Part shown: positions 1 to 12,100 of the stretch, in pieces | How positions within the stretch are numbered: the first letter of the stretch is position 1 | Layout of the letters: each line of letters begins with the position of its first letter | NCBI RefSeq assembly: GCF_963678975.1 | Contig: NC_089280.1 | Coordinates: forward strand, 13,777,280 to 13,841,279 | Source: Dysidea avara | Lineage: Eukaryota > Porifera > Demospongiae > Dictyoceratida > Dysideidae | DNA length: 64,000 nt | Direction of reading: 5' to 3' | Program-made: the position numbers and the translations under genes | Notes under the pieces: generated by a model | The model's database searches: none | What the model saw: only the letters and a program-made list of their open reading frames with translations | What the model was told of the DNA's origin: nothing

Positions 1-1447
1 TTTTTTTCTTTTTTTTTGCTCTTCAACTTTTTTTCAGCAAGGTGCCCCCCCTCTTTCCAGACTCTGGATCCGCCCGGCCCCTGAACAGGTTACCATTTCA
101 GAAAAGTAGTACTTGACTAGACTTTTCATAGCGTACACAATAAAACAACCACCAAGAATGCACTCAGATGCATGGAAATTAGGAATCTACTTTTTTTTAA
201 ATTATCCAACTAGAATCATAAGTGCCCTTCATTCATCAAGCATACCGACCAATCAATAATTAAGTTATGAGAAAGAATGTAGCTTGTGTAGCTAGTGGAA
301 TAAACACTCATCTTAAGTTCTTTTTTTTTTTTTTTTCAATCTGCATGTGCCTGCTCCTAGATCTGTGTATGAGTTGAGGATCCTGTAGGTCACCACAAGC
401 AACTTGACATGGTATAGGTTATAATGGCCTGATTGTGATCAGGTTAGTTCCTGAGATAGAAAGTAAAAAAACAAATAATAAGCTAGGAAGTTCTAAGGCT
501 GTAAAAATAGCCTGGAATTCAAGTCTGACATGGTAGGCAGTCACCACAGTAGGGGCAGCCTCCAGATGCTGACAACACGTACTTTAATAATTTATTCACC
601 TCTCCTGAGCCCTCCTTTATAATTAGCTAGCTAGCCATTGTTTAAATTGAACAAATGAGCTGGTAGTGTTACTCTTGTAATTACACTCTCAAAAGCAGCT
701 AGCTGGTAGCATTTTGCAGTGCTTGAATCACTGTTCAATTGTATCAATACATGTATAACCTTTTGTCACACTTATTATTTTTGTGCACGTGGTTGTGGCT
801 GGCCCAGCCACAGGGAAGCCGCATCGTGTAATTGTAAATCAACATTGTGTTTCTTAGCTATAGCTAGGTCAGGGACTAAGCAAGTCTATAGTTAGTAGAT
901 ACACAATGCATGCACATGCAAGTAGCTAACTGCACACATGGGTCAGAGGACACTTATAAATTAATATGGAGGAAATTTGGGTGATTTGCATCACAACTCA
1001 TAAAAATTATTTTAGTTTATTCTTCAATACAATTGGTGAAGTTTACTCCTCAGAATGCTTGATCATCCAATCTATAAAATTGTTTTATGCTTGCACGTGC
1101 TAATGCGCTATACAGTATTCATGCAGGAAATTTCTACAGTAAACTACCTAGAGGCTAGTAGCAGCTACTCGTACATACACTGTATACACAAAATATCATA
1201 ATCTGTAACTACTGAACTTCTAGCTATGTGGTTGGTCATTGGGGGGGGGTGCCGTTCACTCTTCCTGGTGACCTATAACGATAGGGGCTAGGGTGCAAAA
1301 CAACAATATCAAAGTCTCTACATCCTCCATTTGGTCATATAGATGGTCATCCTCTATGTTCACATGTTCACATCACTGTCTTCTTGTGATGATGGACTAC
1401 AAAAGTATGTGCTGAAATTCTCTTCTAGGGTCTCGGGGTCTGTGCTA

Positions 1448-1548
1448 TCAGCTCTGTTTGTTGTGTGTATCTACCCTCTCATTTGGTGGGGTCTCAAGCA
1501 CTACTTCATTGTATGAATTGCTTATGGTGGAGGTGGTGTCCAACATGC
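1448..1548 (-). CDS. Possible terminal exon, unrecognised protein tail
   Basis: A reading frame starts just after a plausible acceptor (ACAATAACTACAG) and runs 33 codons to a stop. It is polar, rich in Thr and Ser, and has a tyrosine in the context NSYNEVVLE that resembles a phosphotyrosine tail of a membrane receptor. A second open frame (ending SSQEDSDVNM) overlaps its end and continues to about 1360, so the exon boundary is uncertain. No domain is recognised and no upstream exons are firmly linked. It could equally be chance. Confidence 0.2.
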
Positions 1549-2340
1549 TGTAGTTATTGTGTGTATGTGTGTTTATATTAGTTGTGGAATAAAAAATGGG
1601 AAAAAGGAAGAGGGGATTAGTACAATATGAAGGAGATAAGCTGAAAAGACATGACTTCATTGTCAGTGTTGGCACTTGTCAGGACTATAGTAGTTTCAAC
1701 ACCAAAACATAGACAGAATAAATACAAGCAGTATTTGTATATGAATTATGATTCATAAACCTGGTCGGCTTATCCCTATAAAACAAAAATGATTTCTCAA
1801 GTATACTTCAGCAATATTTATATGATATTGTACTAGATCTATTCACTGTGAGTAGTTCAATGGTAACCATGGAGGAATAGGTGGTCGATGCACGATTAAT
1901 AGGAGCTCAAGTGTTGTATGTCAAAATGTGTATTTTACATAACTTGCATTATTTCTTAAGAACCAAAGCGACTATAATGGCGTTTGAGGCCAAAGGGGTA
2001 GCAAGTGAAAAAAAATCAGAAATTGTAGGTTTGAGTAGGGATTAATAAAGATATGATCCTTTTCTAGAAGATGGTCTGAGGCTTACCCAATAAGACCTTC
2101 CTATGGGTCCAACCATGCTTACTATACAGACATTAATTAGAATGGTTTTTAAGGTGGTCTTTGTTCTGGTTGTATAAAGAGGTAATCATGATCACCAGGT
2201 GAAATTGTCATTCTGTTCCATCATTCAAGCGGATCAAAAATACAGAGAAAAAAATGTGCCACCAGCTGGATTTGAACTCACAACCCAAGTCAGGTGCTTT
2301 ATCAGTCAATATTTGTTATGACAGGAAGTTTTGCTTACAC

Positions 2341-2519
2341 CATGTATATGTGGTCTTCAATGAGCTGTGGTTGACAATCAAAAGCACAAAGAAGCTCATG
2401 GTATAGGAATCCCAGAGCATCTGGATGACAAACACTTCATCTTGACCATGAATTAAGTCAACATTTTCATACTCTGGCAAGAAAGCAGTGTAACAGACCA
2501 GACAGACATCATTAATGCT
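2341..2519 (-). CDS. Possible internal exon, unrecognised
   Basis: An open segment of about 59 codons lies between a good acceptor (TTGGTCCCAG) and a possible donor (GTGTAAG). The translated stretch has a Cys pair (VCLVC), an acidic middle (LPEYENVDLIHGQDE) and a hydrophobic run (SFFVLLIVN). I cannot assign a family. It may belong with the possible terminal exon near 1.5 kb, but nothing in the sequence proves that. Confidence 0.2.
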
Positions 2520-3314
2520 CTGGGACCAATGATATTAATTTTAGTTATACACATTCAGGATGTTGGGTAATTTCCTAGCAGTACTTACCATCTTGTTACT
2601 ATGTATGGGCTGTGGTGTCATCTTGTAATTGCAACATTAACAACGTAATATCTAGCAGTCATGATAAAATGCTATGAGTTTATACCACTACCTTACTAAA
2701 ACCTTGCAAACACCTTACCTCACAATTAATATACTATATGACAACATAGGCTTCAACTGGCTCTTAGTAATTCATGTTTTACCTTGGTTAGCTAAGATAT
2801 TCCAAGATGTTGATATAGAAGTAATGTAATCATGTACAAACAAAATCACATACTGCTTGTATTAATGAAAGTAGCTACTGTATGTACCATTCTCTTCAAC
2901 AGACATACATATACACTGTATATGTATGTCCTATTGGAAGGTTGTCCTGTTAGTGTATATACTTGGTTGTGTGCACGTGTGAATAACAATAGAGTGAGAC
3001 ATGTTCATGAATACAAGTTAGCTAACACTACACAAATACATTTACAAAAACAACAAAACTGTCACATCACTGTATGATCTTGAGGTGTACTCCACCTACA
3101 GTGTACATGACATTATTATGACCTCTTGATTTATCAATACACTAGGAATATCACGTAGTGATAAACCATGGTAAGAATAACTGATCAGGTGTGTAATATA
3201 TTTGTGTGAGATTATTATGTTCACTTGGCAAAAGTAATGATTTAGACCGCCAAAGTTTATCATTACAGTATACACCAGAAATACATACTTACCAGTGAGA
3301 AATGTATAGTCAAT

Positions 3315-6176
3315 TTATAATTCCCAATAAATAACAACTGTCACTTTCAGTTGACTGGACACACCCCTTGTGCTCCTAATTTGGTTGATTTGTTGGACAA
3401 TCATCTCCACATTTTGTTTGAACTGATCATCTTCCTCAACCTCAGATGAGACTCCAAAAGTTATTTCTTCTATTGTGTTAGCTTGTTTTAATTGTTCTAA
3501 AAACTTCAACATTGTTGCCTGTTCCACTGACTCATCATAATATTTCAGTACTTTGACTGAATTGTTGACTGTTAAGGAATCAGCTAATAGTAATATAACT
3601 TGTGAAGATGGTGATTGTCTCAGCCAATCCATTTTGATTATCATATCTGTAAGTTTCTGAGTTTGCTCTAATAATTTTGCTATATTTGTTACACATTCAT
3701 CAGGAACATCATCAAGTTGTAACTTTTCAATACTGTCATTATGTCTGATAGCACTGAAGTAGTTATAGTTGACTGAACCACTCACTTTACCAAGTTCAAG
3801 TTTCTTCAACACTGTAGTGTTGGTTAAACTGTCACAGATTCCTTCACAATCATCAGGAAGACCAAAACTAATAGACTTCACCTTGTGCAGTGTAGCAGCA
3901 ATAATGTGACTAGAAGATGATGTCATGTGTACTCTCCTCAATCCAATGTGTTCCATTGTAACTGTCAGTGATGATAAGATCATGTGGACTCCTTCATCTT
4001 CCAGATGATTATCTGACAACTCAATACTGGTGAGTGTTGGATGATCAGTTGCTATCAGTCTTCTCAGGTGACCAGCACCAACTGCAGTGATCTTATAATT
4101 CTCACTCAGGTTAACATGTTGTAGTTTGTTGTTAACACTCACATGATACACTAACCTCTCTACTCCATCATCTCCAATATAGTTATAAGTGAGATCAACA
4201 GAAGTAATGGAGTTGTTGTGATACAACATTTCTCCTATCTTTTCTGCTCCCATATCACCTAAATCACAATCATACATTCTAATGTGATGAAGTTGAACAT
4301 TTCTCAGATTAGCCAAACAAGCTGCTAGCTCAAGATTGATAGTAATTCTACTGATGTCTAAAACACGTAGAGTGTTACTAGTAGTGAATATCTGCGACAA
4401 AAAGTGAACATCCGATTTGTATCCTTCCAAGTAATAAGATTTAATAAGAAGTTTATTAACAGGAAATTGTCGTTGTAATAAATTAAGTAAAGAGTAAACT
4501 TTAGATTTCCCTATTTCTATATCAAGGGTGAGTTTATGATTGTTATAGAATAGTTGCTTTGAGTTCTCCATTGCTTCACACAGTGTCTGTAGATCATCAT
4601 CACTTCCATGACTAATAGTTATTTGTCTACCTGAACCTTTGTAGTGTGTGAGGAAGTAACTAATAGCAGATATCCTTAGTCCATCATCAAATTGTTTCAG
4701 ATCAATATCAATATTACCATACAAGTGATCACCCACTACTTGACACACTTCACTATTTTGTGCCTCATAAACATATTCTAACAAGTCAGCCATTCTCTTC
4801 TCAGTATAACCAGACTTTACTAACATACATGGTAGCAAGAGTGAATAATCTTGATGGTAGTATACAATTTAACAGCTCTGTATTCTTCAATCCAGTGATA
4901 CCAGAATAAAATATCAACACCATGTAATATCTATCATTATCCCAGTTAGTGTTTATATGCTTCAGTCGATCTTGTGGGGACAATATTTTAGAGATGTACC
5001 ATGCTGCACAAAACTCTTGTACTGTCTTGTGGAGAAAATTGTAAGACTTCTCTGTACCATACAATGATGTACTGGGAGCAGTCACTAATAGTCCCAGATT
5101 GTTTGTTTTGTTTATAACAACATCAAAACTTTGTAATTCATGAGAAGAATAAATTAGTTTGTCATTCTCCACACCTTTGTATGCAATAAAACACAACTGA
5201 GAAAACTGTTCAGCAATATCCTTTGGAAGATCATCCAATGAATGAAGCTCCTCCACTTTAGTTACACTAGTAGTTCGTGTAGTGATGTGTCTAAGAATCA
5301 AACGTATACACAATAAAGTGTACAATTGTGTGTATGTCTCTGGTAACATTAAACAATGGAAGAATATCATACACACTATTGCTACATTGATGGGAACATG
5401 TAATAGTCCTTCCACTATTGCATTTGTGTGTATTTGGGATTTCAGTTTGGATGCTAAATCTTGTCCATCTTTGACATGTTCAAATGTTTTTGAAATGTAT
5501 TCATTAACTGACTCTTCTTTAAACCCTTCTATTTTGATGACTCTAGAAGGACTTGCCACCTTATCACAAGCTTCAGGACGAGAGGTATATATCAGTGTAC
5601 ACTTGGGAAGCTTTTCTCTCAACTCAGTAAACACTGAAGTCGTATATAATATTTCAGGTAATTCATCATAGCCCTCAAGTATAAAACAGATTTTTTCTCC
5701 TAGATTTCTTGCTATTTCTTTAAGGACTGCCTCTCTGATCTCAGTGTCCAAAGTTAACAACAAATCACCAACCGTGTTAGCTCTTTGTATTCCTAGGTTA
5801 CGTAAAGGCAACAGAATTACTGCATCATAACTTTGGAGTAAACTACCTTCTGCCCATCGTTTACATATATTAATTGCAAGTGTAGTTTTACCCATTCCAG
5901 GATCTCCCTTGATCAGGATCACTTTCTTTTTCTCTCCCTCCACATTAAGTGCTTCAGATAAAGTAACAGTGTCACCTCTTTTGTCCTCTTCTGATAAATT
6001 TCTTTCTTGTTCATCAATCTTTACTAGTGTCAAGTTAATATACTCTAGTGCAGAACAGTTTAACTTCTCATCAATCGACGTCAGCTCTAATGACTCATAC
6101 TTGTATTCAAGATATTCACGATATCTTCTCATGTGATGACTCAAAGATGGTTGACAAGATTTGACTGTACTGACCC
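3315..6176 (-). CDS. NLR-A exon 2: NACHT ATPase plus leucine-rich repeats (frame broken by 25 bases)
   Basis: This is the main exon of an NLR-type receptor, a cytosolic family that senses ligands with LRRs and oligomerises through an ATP-dependent NACHT module. A TTAG acceptor precedes position 6176. Visible motifs are Walker A GDPGMGKT, Walker B FILEGYDEL (Glu where the first Asp is usual) and sensor-1 YTSRPE, followed by a helical region with FLHKTVQEFCAAWYISK typical of NACHT proteins. Ribonuclease-inhibitor-type LRRs occupy roughly the middle third of the C-terminal half (units such as ITSVDLTYNYIGDDGVERLV), and the stop is TAA. The frame shifts once near 4830-4854, where 25 extra bases sit between two CTACCA copies. 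Apart from those bases, this exon plus the CARD exon at 27.2-27.6 kb gives exactly 1072 codons. It is either a recent pseudogene or a gene with a tiny intron there. Confidence 0.85.
4820..4865 (-). other. Frame-breaking 25-base insertion or possible 46-base micro-intron
   Basis: On the minus strand CTACCA occurs twice, 25 bases apart, and the reading frame shifts between the two copies. The homologous position in NLR-B (about 56195) has a single CTACCA and stays open. The simplest reading is a 25-base insertion. The stretch 4820-4865 also begins GTATAC and ends GTTAG and is 46 bases long, so splicing it out would equally restore the frame at the cost of about seven residues. Confidence 0.6.
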
Positions 6177-6662
6177 CTAAATTAATAACATCAAAAATAT
6201 GTTCTCATGATAGTAATAGGTGCATGTAGTAACTAGCAATGCCATACATTACAAAGAATTTAAACTCTAGTAAAGAAGCATAATCAAACCAAAATTCCTC
6301 CATACTTCAAACAAGCTTCTACAAAAACTTATCTAAATTTCTACTGAAGATAACTGACCAAGGTCTTTTGCCAGCAAAGCTTGACTATGATTAGGCATGT
6401 TAATTTCTTGCTGTCACTTAGGTCCACAACCTGCCTTTTCGTCTACCTCAGCAGTTAAAATCAATGTGTCATGAACTGAACTTTTGTAAAGGATTTCACC
6501 CAGAAATGGAGTCAAATATCCTTACACACTGGCGTGATGACCGGCACAAACTAGTAACACTCACCATAATTATTTACTAGGCGTATGCGCCTAACAGATA
6601 GTATGATTTTTACCAAACGTTTTCTCCGAAAATTATAAGCGCATGCGCTTAACAACCCGACT

Positions 6663-7272
6663 TTACGGTATGCCATAGCTCGAGGGCAACTTGATCCCTG
6701 TTGCAGAATAGCATGCAGATAACTGACATTGTACATGTGTATGTAGCAGCACAAACTGAGTATGTTGTAAACAATACCCACTAAAGGATACCCTGCGGGT
6801 TAGCCTGTGACATTCACAACCAAGAGGAGATACCCTGTGGGTGATCGTCATTAAATATAAGTATACAATAACTAAGCCGTCTAATATATAAGTTACATAT
6901 CTCAATACGTACGTACATAATGAATACAGGTGGTTTGCTTACCTTGTTTCCTGTTCACATTACATATACACATGGGAATATGCAAACTGAACAGGAAACA
7001 AGGTAAGCAAACCATCTGTATTCATTGTGTATGTACATAACTTATAAGACAGCTTAGTTTGTAGATACTTTAATTCATTTAATGACCATAAAGGGTAAGC
7101 CTGTGGGGTATCCCCTCATGGTTGCAAATGCCACAGGCTAACCTGCAGGGTATCTTTAAGGGGGTATTGTTTTACAAAATTCTCAGTTAGTGCTGCTACA
7201 TACGCATGTACAATGTCAGTTATCTGCGTGCTATTCTTCCATGGGGACCAAGTTGCCCTCGAGCTGTGCCAC
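6663..7272. repeat. Long imperfect inverted repeat (foldback element)
   Basis: Two arms of about 290 bases are inverted copies of each other around a short centre near 6960-6985. Matching landmarks are CTCGAGGGCAACTTG on the left against its complement near 7250, CAGATAACTGACATTGTACA near 6715 against the complement near 7215, and GGTTTGCTTACCTTGTTTCC near 6935 against the complement near 7000. I estimate identity in the mid-eighties percent by eye. No coding frame is present. It is most likely a foldback MITE, or two head-to-head copies of a short repeat. Confidence 0.8.
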
Positions 7273-8097
7273 ACCTTCCAAAAATGGGTGTACTTTATAA
7301 CATAGATTAAAAGTGTAGGGCTGCAAATGGATAACCATTAGGAATGACAAAGTAATCATGGACTAATTTTTGTATTTTCTAATTAACTTTCTGTACATAA
7401 GTGTGATGCCCTTCAGGGTTTTGCTAATTAAACAAAAACAATTAGTATTCAACTACCAGCCACCTGTGACAAAATTTTATGGAGATGGAATGTGTTGTTC
7501 ACAAGTTAAGATTCAACTGACTATCATTGCTGTGGGTACCATGGTTTTGCGATTAACTCAGGGCCTGCTATTTTGATGTAATCATAACACGACACCCAAG
7601 GAGAACAAAATCTGCTCTATCAAATAGTACAAACTGGAAGTGGGTGTGTCATTGTGGTGTGGAATTATAATTGTTGAAATAATTGTGATCATGTATAATT
7701 TGTGATACTGTATGTTCACTAGAGCATCAGAAATTCTTCGTTCATAGGGAAATTAATCATTGTAAATGTTGTATGTTGGCTTCAAAACTAGTGGTACACT
7801 TTAATATTTAATGATGTCTCTAATATCAGTAAGAAACCTCCAGGCATACATTATTAGAAATTGAATAATTTATTCATTGTACAAAGTGTAGCACTTAGCA
7901 AAATGTACATAAAACTTAAGAAACTTGTTTTTGATTGTGGGCTTGAAAAATATAATGCAGTTACAATTAAACACTGAGCCACCTTCTAGGAATCACGCCC
8001 TTGGTTCTTCAAAATTGTAGAAACCTTCACCTCGGTTTCTAAAACCATGAAGAACCTTGGGCTGGATTCCTAACCCATATGTACATAATTAGGTGAC
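7273..8097. other. Non-coding stretch, nothing recognised
   Basis: AT-rich sequence. A 68-codon frame at 7370-7576 has no family features. Around 7980-8060 there are two short mirrored phrases (TTCTAGGAATC and GATTCCTAAC type), which could be MITE debris. Confidence 0.4.
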
Positions 8098-8417
8098 CAG
8101 TGTTGGGGGTAACGCGTTACATAATAATTATTACTTTGGTGGTAACTAAGTAATATAACGAAATACAACTCAAGTTACTTTACTTACAAAATGTAACGCG
8201 TTACTTAAGTAATATACCGTAAACGGGGAAAGTTTCGATGGGCGAAAGTTTCGCGATTAAGACTTACCAAGGGTATTCGCGGTAAAACTTTCGCTGTTTG
8301 TAGGAATAATTAGTTTTATAGGTGCATATCCTTGATTTACAAATTTCTACTAGCGCTTATATACACGTGCTACTTCTCGTGCTACGTGCTCGTCTCGGCT
8401 CGTGTCGTACTCGGAAG

Positions 8418-9472
8418 ATGACTACTTCTAGCTCTTTCACGCTGACAGTTGATAGCTGCATACATGGTTTTCACGTATATTGTTCAGTATGGGTTCCAGT
8501 ACTAGGAGAGGTGCTAAAATGTGAAAGGGAGCCTGATAACGCTCATGACAATTATGCTGTGAGCGTTTTGAAGCGAAGACAAATCGTTGGCCATGTTCCT
8601 AGAGCTATATCAAGACCATGTTCAGTCTTTATCCGAAACGGTGGAATTATCAAGTGCACTGTGACTGGAAGCCATAGATATTCTGCAGATCTAGAACAAG
8701 GCGGGATGGAGATTCCTTGCACTTATTGCTTCATTGGTGATGAAAGTTGGTTAAGAAAGCTGTCTAGTTTATTCAGAGCAAAAAAGTGTGGTGCCACTGC
8801 TGTTGATGGGTCAAAAGGTTGTTGTACTGTTGTAAAGCTTGAAGAAGTTGAGTGCATATCTTCAGCCCACAAGAATAAGACTATAGTAGACCTTTCTGCC
8901 AATACTAGTTGCACTGGTGAAACAGCGGAGGACGACGTGTGGGTTAAATGTGATAGACAGACACTGTATATTGCCGACAAGGAGACAATTGAGTCTGGCC
9001 TGAAATTGACAGACAAACATATCCAGTATGCACAATACCTCTTAAAAAAGCAATTTTCAACCATTGGGGGTCTTAGCTCAACCTTATTTCAAGGGAAAGC
9101 CTACCAAATAATTCCATACAAGTCATATACTGCAATGCCAGGCACCACTGGATTGTAGTGTCCAACATGGAGTGCAAAAAGGGAGTTGTGAATGTATACG
9201 ACTCGTTATTCACATTCTTAGATGATGAAACTTTGGGCATCATAAAAAGTTATTTTGGTGATCAAAGTACTAAACGTAAAGTCCAGTCCAACATGGCTAA
9301 AGTGCAAAAACAGAAAGGGACAAAAGATTGTGGAGTTTATGCTGTTGCTTTCCTTACCTCTCTTGCTTACCACCATGATCCTGCAGAAATCCAGTATTGT
9401 CAAGACCAGTTGAGAAGCCACTTGTGTGATTGTTTCACCAAAGGAAAACTTGTGCCCTTTCCTTTAATCTGA
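8418..9472 (+). pseudogene. HIRAN domain plus Ulp1-like C48 protease, one frameshift
   Basis: From the ATG at 8418 the first about 110 residues form a HIRAN domain (phrases such as FHVYCSVWVPVLGEVLKCER, DNYAVSV, IVGHVPRAIS and LEQGGMEIPCTY). HIRAN modules in other proteins bind DNA ends or stalled forks. The middle (LKLTDKHIQYAQYLLKKQF, then IGGLSSTLFQ) is the lead-in seen in Ulp1/SENP-like C48 proteases. The frame is lost between about 9105 and 9130 and resumes in the next frame with RHHWIVVSN (catalytic His), VNVYDS (Asp) and GTKDCGVYAVAF (Cys), so the catalytic triad is intact. The shift makes this copy probably inactive. An upstream in-frame extension to 8322 exists, but its residues look non-coding. 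Confidence 0.8.
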
Positions 9473-9713
9473 CCCTTTGAACACTTTTGAGAAGCCATTT
9501 GTTTGATTATTGCCTTTTCCTGCATTAGCTATCACACTTCAAACTGATTTTGTTATTATCACTATTGTACATAATGTATTATCTCTTATTAACAACACAT
9601 TTTTGTAAATAATCTATTAATCATACAATGTCTTTCATTAAACAATCAACAATTAAGTCAACATTTATATGTACATGGTGTTTGAAAGCTTAAAAATGAA
9701 CTGTGAATTACTA

Positions 9714-11159
9714 TCACTGATTGGCCAAAATTCCTACAATTCCTGCTGCACGGAATCCATTAATAATGATGGTGGGATTGGCGATCATGTAATCAACTGC
9801 CTTCTCCATCCACTTTGCTCCAAGAGATTTCATTTCTTTCAGAGGAAAGGCTGTTATAGGCATCACAGCACTGCCTGTGGTATCTTTTTGATCAACGATT
9901 TGGTCAGCATACCAATCTTGAAAACTTTGCTTTATGATATCCTTTACAGATTTATTTACACTCAGGTCTAACGGCTGCAATTCTCCAGTGCAGTTAGCCG
10001 GTACATACACAATATCTATGCCATGGTGATCCAATAGCTTTATGACGTCACTAGTGCAGTGAGCTTTGAACCCATCTATGATACACAATGCTCTCTGAGA
10101 TGAAGGGAGTTTCAACTCATGTTTCTTTCTTTCAATATATGGGACAATAACTTTCTCTATGTACAGTTTTACTGTCTCCTCATTACACCAATGGTTAGAT
10201 GTAAAAGTTATATGCCACAAATCAGGAAATTTATAAGCTGGCAAGCAAGCACGAGTTGTGCCTTTATAAACAAGCTGTGGTGGTAGAAACTCTCCGGTCA
10301 TTGTTGCAGCAAACACTGCTGTTATCTGACGTTTATCATCAAGCCCAGCCAGTTTTACTCTCTTCGTGCCTTTTTTCTCCATGGTCCAGTCTGGCACAGG
10401 AACATATTTTATTGCTGTCTGATCCCAATTAAAAATTAGGCTCTCTGGTATGTCCTCTAAAGTGGTAAAGGTTTCTATATCAAACAAGAATTGTTCCTTC
10501 AACTTATCTATTCCTTCAACTGAAACCTTTGCCTTTGTGGTGGCCTTCCTCTTCACAAACCCCATCCTGTCTAATAAGCTTCGTGCCCAATCTCTTGTCA
10601 ACTCTATATGTCCTCCATTCTTGGCCAGAAGATTGCTATCCTTCCTACGAATAATCCCAAGAGTTCCAGCTATAGCAACGTCTGTCGTCACCGCACCTCC
10701 TCCTTTACGTGTATCCAGCAAATATGATTGGACTTGGCGGTCTAAATCTGCGCCTAGGTTGAGAGGCCTCCCCATTTTGGCGGTGGGCAGTGTTTTTACT
10801 AGCAACTCCTCGCCATTATCCTTTTTCTTCGCCAATTCTTCGAGATAACACGTTTTCCATCCACGCACTGTGCTTTCCTTTAGTGCATTAGTGGGAAATT
10901 CAGGTGCAAAATGAACCAACGCTTTAACAATACCGTTTTCGGCTGCATATTTCGCTATAATTGCCTTCTTATCGTCTGGTACCCGTAAATATGGCTTACG
11001 TTTCCCTCTCGCTTGAAGTGCTTTTGAAACTTCCACATTAGCCTCTCGGATAGAAGAAGACGGTACTTCTTTACTCAGGGGACCATTTTCGTCAGGCAAA
11101 AACACAGGTGCAGACGATTCAGTCTTGGCTCGCCTCTTGAAGTATTCCAGCAACGCCAT
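9714..11159 (-). CDS. Pogo/Jerky-type DDE transposase, 481 residues
   Basis: An intact ORF that should cut and paste the surrounding element. The N-terminal about 110 residues look like a helix-turn-helix region (AIIAKYAAENGIVKALVHFA, then LKESTVRGWK). MGRPLNL near residue 129 is an AT-hook-like GRP motif. The catalytic triad is D246 (FNWDQTAIK), D362 (IIDGFKAHC) and D398 (GELQPLDLSVNK), which fits the DDD pattern of pogo/Tigger transposases. The stop lies about 240 bases from the end of the HIRAN-C48 gene and the start is about 125 bases inside the right terminal repeat. With no frame damage, this copy may be young or still active. A homologous but broken transposase lies at 16.4-18.2 kb. 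Confidence 0.92.
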   Translation of the reverse strand: MALLEYFKRRAKTESSAPVFLPDENGPLSKEVPSSSIREANVEVSKALQARGKRKPYLRVPDDKKAIIAKYAAENGIVKALVHFAPEFPTNALKESTVRGWKTCYLEELAKKKDNGEELLVKTLPTAKMGRPLNLGADLDRQVQSYLLDTRKGGGAVTTDVAIAGTLGIIRRKDSNLLAKNGGHIELTRDWARSLLDRMGFVKRKATTKAKVSVEGIDKLKEQFLFDIETFTTLEDIPESLIFNWDQTAIKYVPVPDWTMEKKGTKRVKLAGLDDKRQITAVFAATMTGEFLPPQLVYKGTTRACLPAYKFPDLWHITFTSNHWCNEETVKLYIEKVIVPYIERKKHELKLPSSQRALCIIDGFKAHCTSDVIKLLDHHGIDIVYVPANCTGELQPLDLSVNKSVKDIIKQSFQDWYADQIVDQKDTTGSAVMPITAFPLKEMKSLGAKWMEKAVDYMIANPTIIINGFRAAGIVGILANQ

Positions 11160-11519
11160 TTAAATAATACGGTAATAGTAATTTTTTGGATAATTAATTT
11201 TCTAGCGGGAAAACTTTCGTGGTTTAGCTCAAAACCGCGAAAAACGCGAAACTTTCACCCGTCGAAACTTTCCCCGTTTACGGTAGTTACTGCAACGAAT
11301 CTAATATTATGTAATATTATTACTACAATTAACGAAGTTACTAATCTTGTTACTGATCCACTGAGTAGCGCCTAGCCACAACGAAGTAATGAAGCCTACT
11401 AAATGAAGTTTATTCACCAGCTTCTTACTTATAACCAAGATTTGCACATTGTCTAACAATGTAATCATGTCATGTGATAAGGTGGTAGTTTCACGTGACA
11501 GCTTAAGGCTGTGGACACA

Positions 11520-11817
11520 AAGTAACATAACTAGATGAATAAAAAAATTGGAAATTTTAAAATGGGAATAGAGATCGCTGAAAAAAGCCATGAAGCAAGA
11601 AGGCATCACTGGAGTGGTAATGTAACCACAAATCCCTATTTTGACTCTCTGTCATAAATCTTTAGTTACATGCTCTGTCATTTTGAAATGAGTCAAAATA
11701 GGGATTTGTGGTTTACATTACCACCCCAGTGATCCCTTCTTGTTTCGTGGCTTTTTTCAGCGATCCCTGTTCCCATTTTAATATTTCCAAATTTTATTCA
11801 TCTAGTTTGTGTACTTT
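11520..11817. repeat. Foldback MITE
   Basis: Arms of about 130 bases mirror each other around 11665. ATAACTAGATGAATAAA and AAAATGGGAATAG on the left match their complements near 11800 and 11775, and AAATCCCTATTTTGACTC near 11630 matches its complement near 11700. It lies inside the second insertion in the split hAT MITE. No coding frame. Confidence 0.75.
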
Positions 11818-12052
11818 TTATTTATTAATCCATTATTGGATTATGGATTTCTTTTATTGATAGTGAAGACTGTTGTGAATAGTGTAATTTCGCATTCTGC
11901 ATAGTAACGCCATCAACGTTTCAGTACACACATAAAACTGATCAAATTGCAATGTGCATACAGACTGAGAGTCTCCTAATATGAGCTGGAATTCACAGTG
12001 CTGGTGCCTTTAATAGCTGTCAAATTCAGTGCAAGGATTGTTGTTATACACT

Positions 12053-12100
12053 TGACTGCATTATTAGAGTATTTAAGTGACTGCTCTATTAGAGTATTTA
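12053..12100 (+). repeat. Two copies of the GACTGCTCTATTAGAGTAT motif
   Basis: Two direct copies (GACTGCATTATTAGAGTATT and GACTGCTCTATTAGAGTATT) lie side by side. The same motif recurs near 27.9, 29.8, 46.3, 52.1 and 58.7 kb, which suggests a dispersed element end. Confidence 0.6.

Larger units (their letters stand above)
1..3300. other. Mostly non-coding, repeat-bearing flank
   Basis: No confident gene. The first 90 bases have T-tracts and a C-rich block ending in a GGATCCGCC-like segment, which resembles the end of a hAT-type MITE. Around 2255-2320 the minus strand has a short tRNA-like box B (GAGTTCAAATCC) that suggests SINE debris. Two weak minus-strand exon candidates are listed separately. 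The rest is AT-rich sequence with short GTAGCTAGC-type motifs and no coding signal that I can support. Confidence 0.5.
8215..11285. mobile_element. Pogo-like (Tc1/mariner superfamily) DNA transposon with two convergent genes
   Basis: The terminal inverted repeats begin CCGTAAACGGGGAAAGTTTC at both ends and sit inside a TA target duplication (8215-8216 and 11284-11285). Subterminal repeats of GAAAGTTTCGCG type are present on both sides. It carries a HIRAN-C48 gene on the plus strand from the left end and a DDE transposase on the minus strand from the right end, with 3' ends facing each other about 240 bases apart. The insertion point matches a TA in the intact copy of the host MITE at 43 kb. 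Confidence 0.9.

Noticed and set aside
5282..5671. 129-codon ORF on the plus strand
   Set aside because: Antisense shadow of the NACHT exon.
9669..9971. 100-codon plus-strand ORF after the HIRAN-C48 gene
   Set aside because: Antisense of the transposase C-terminus.
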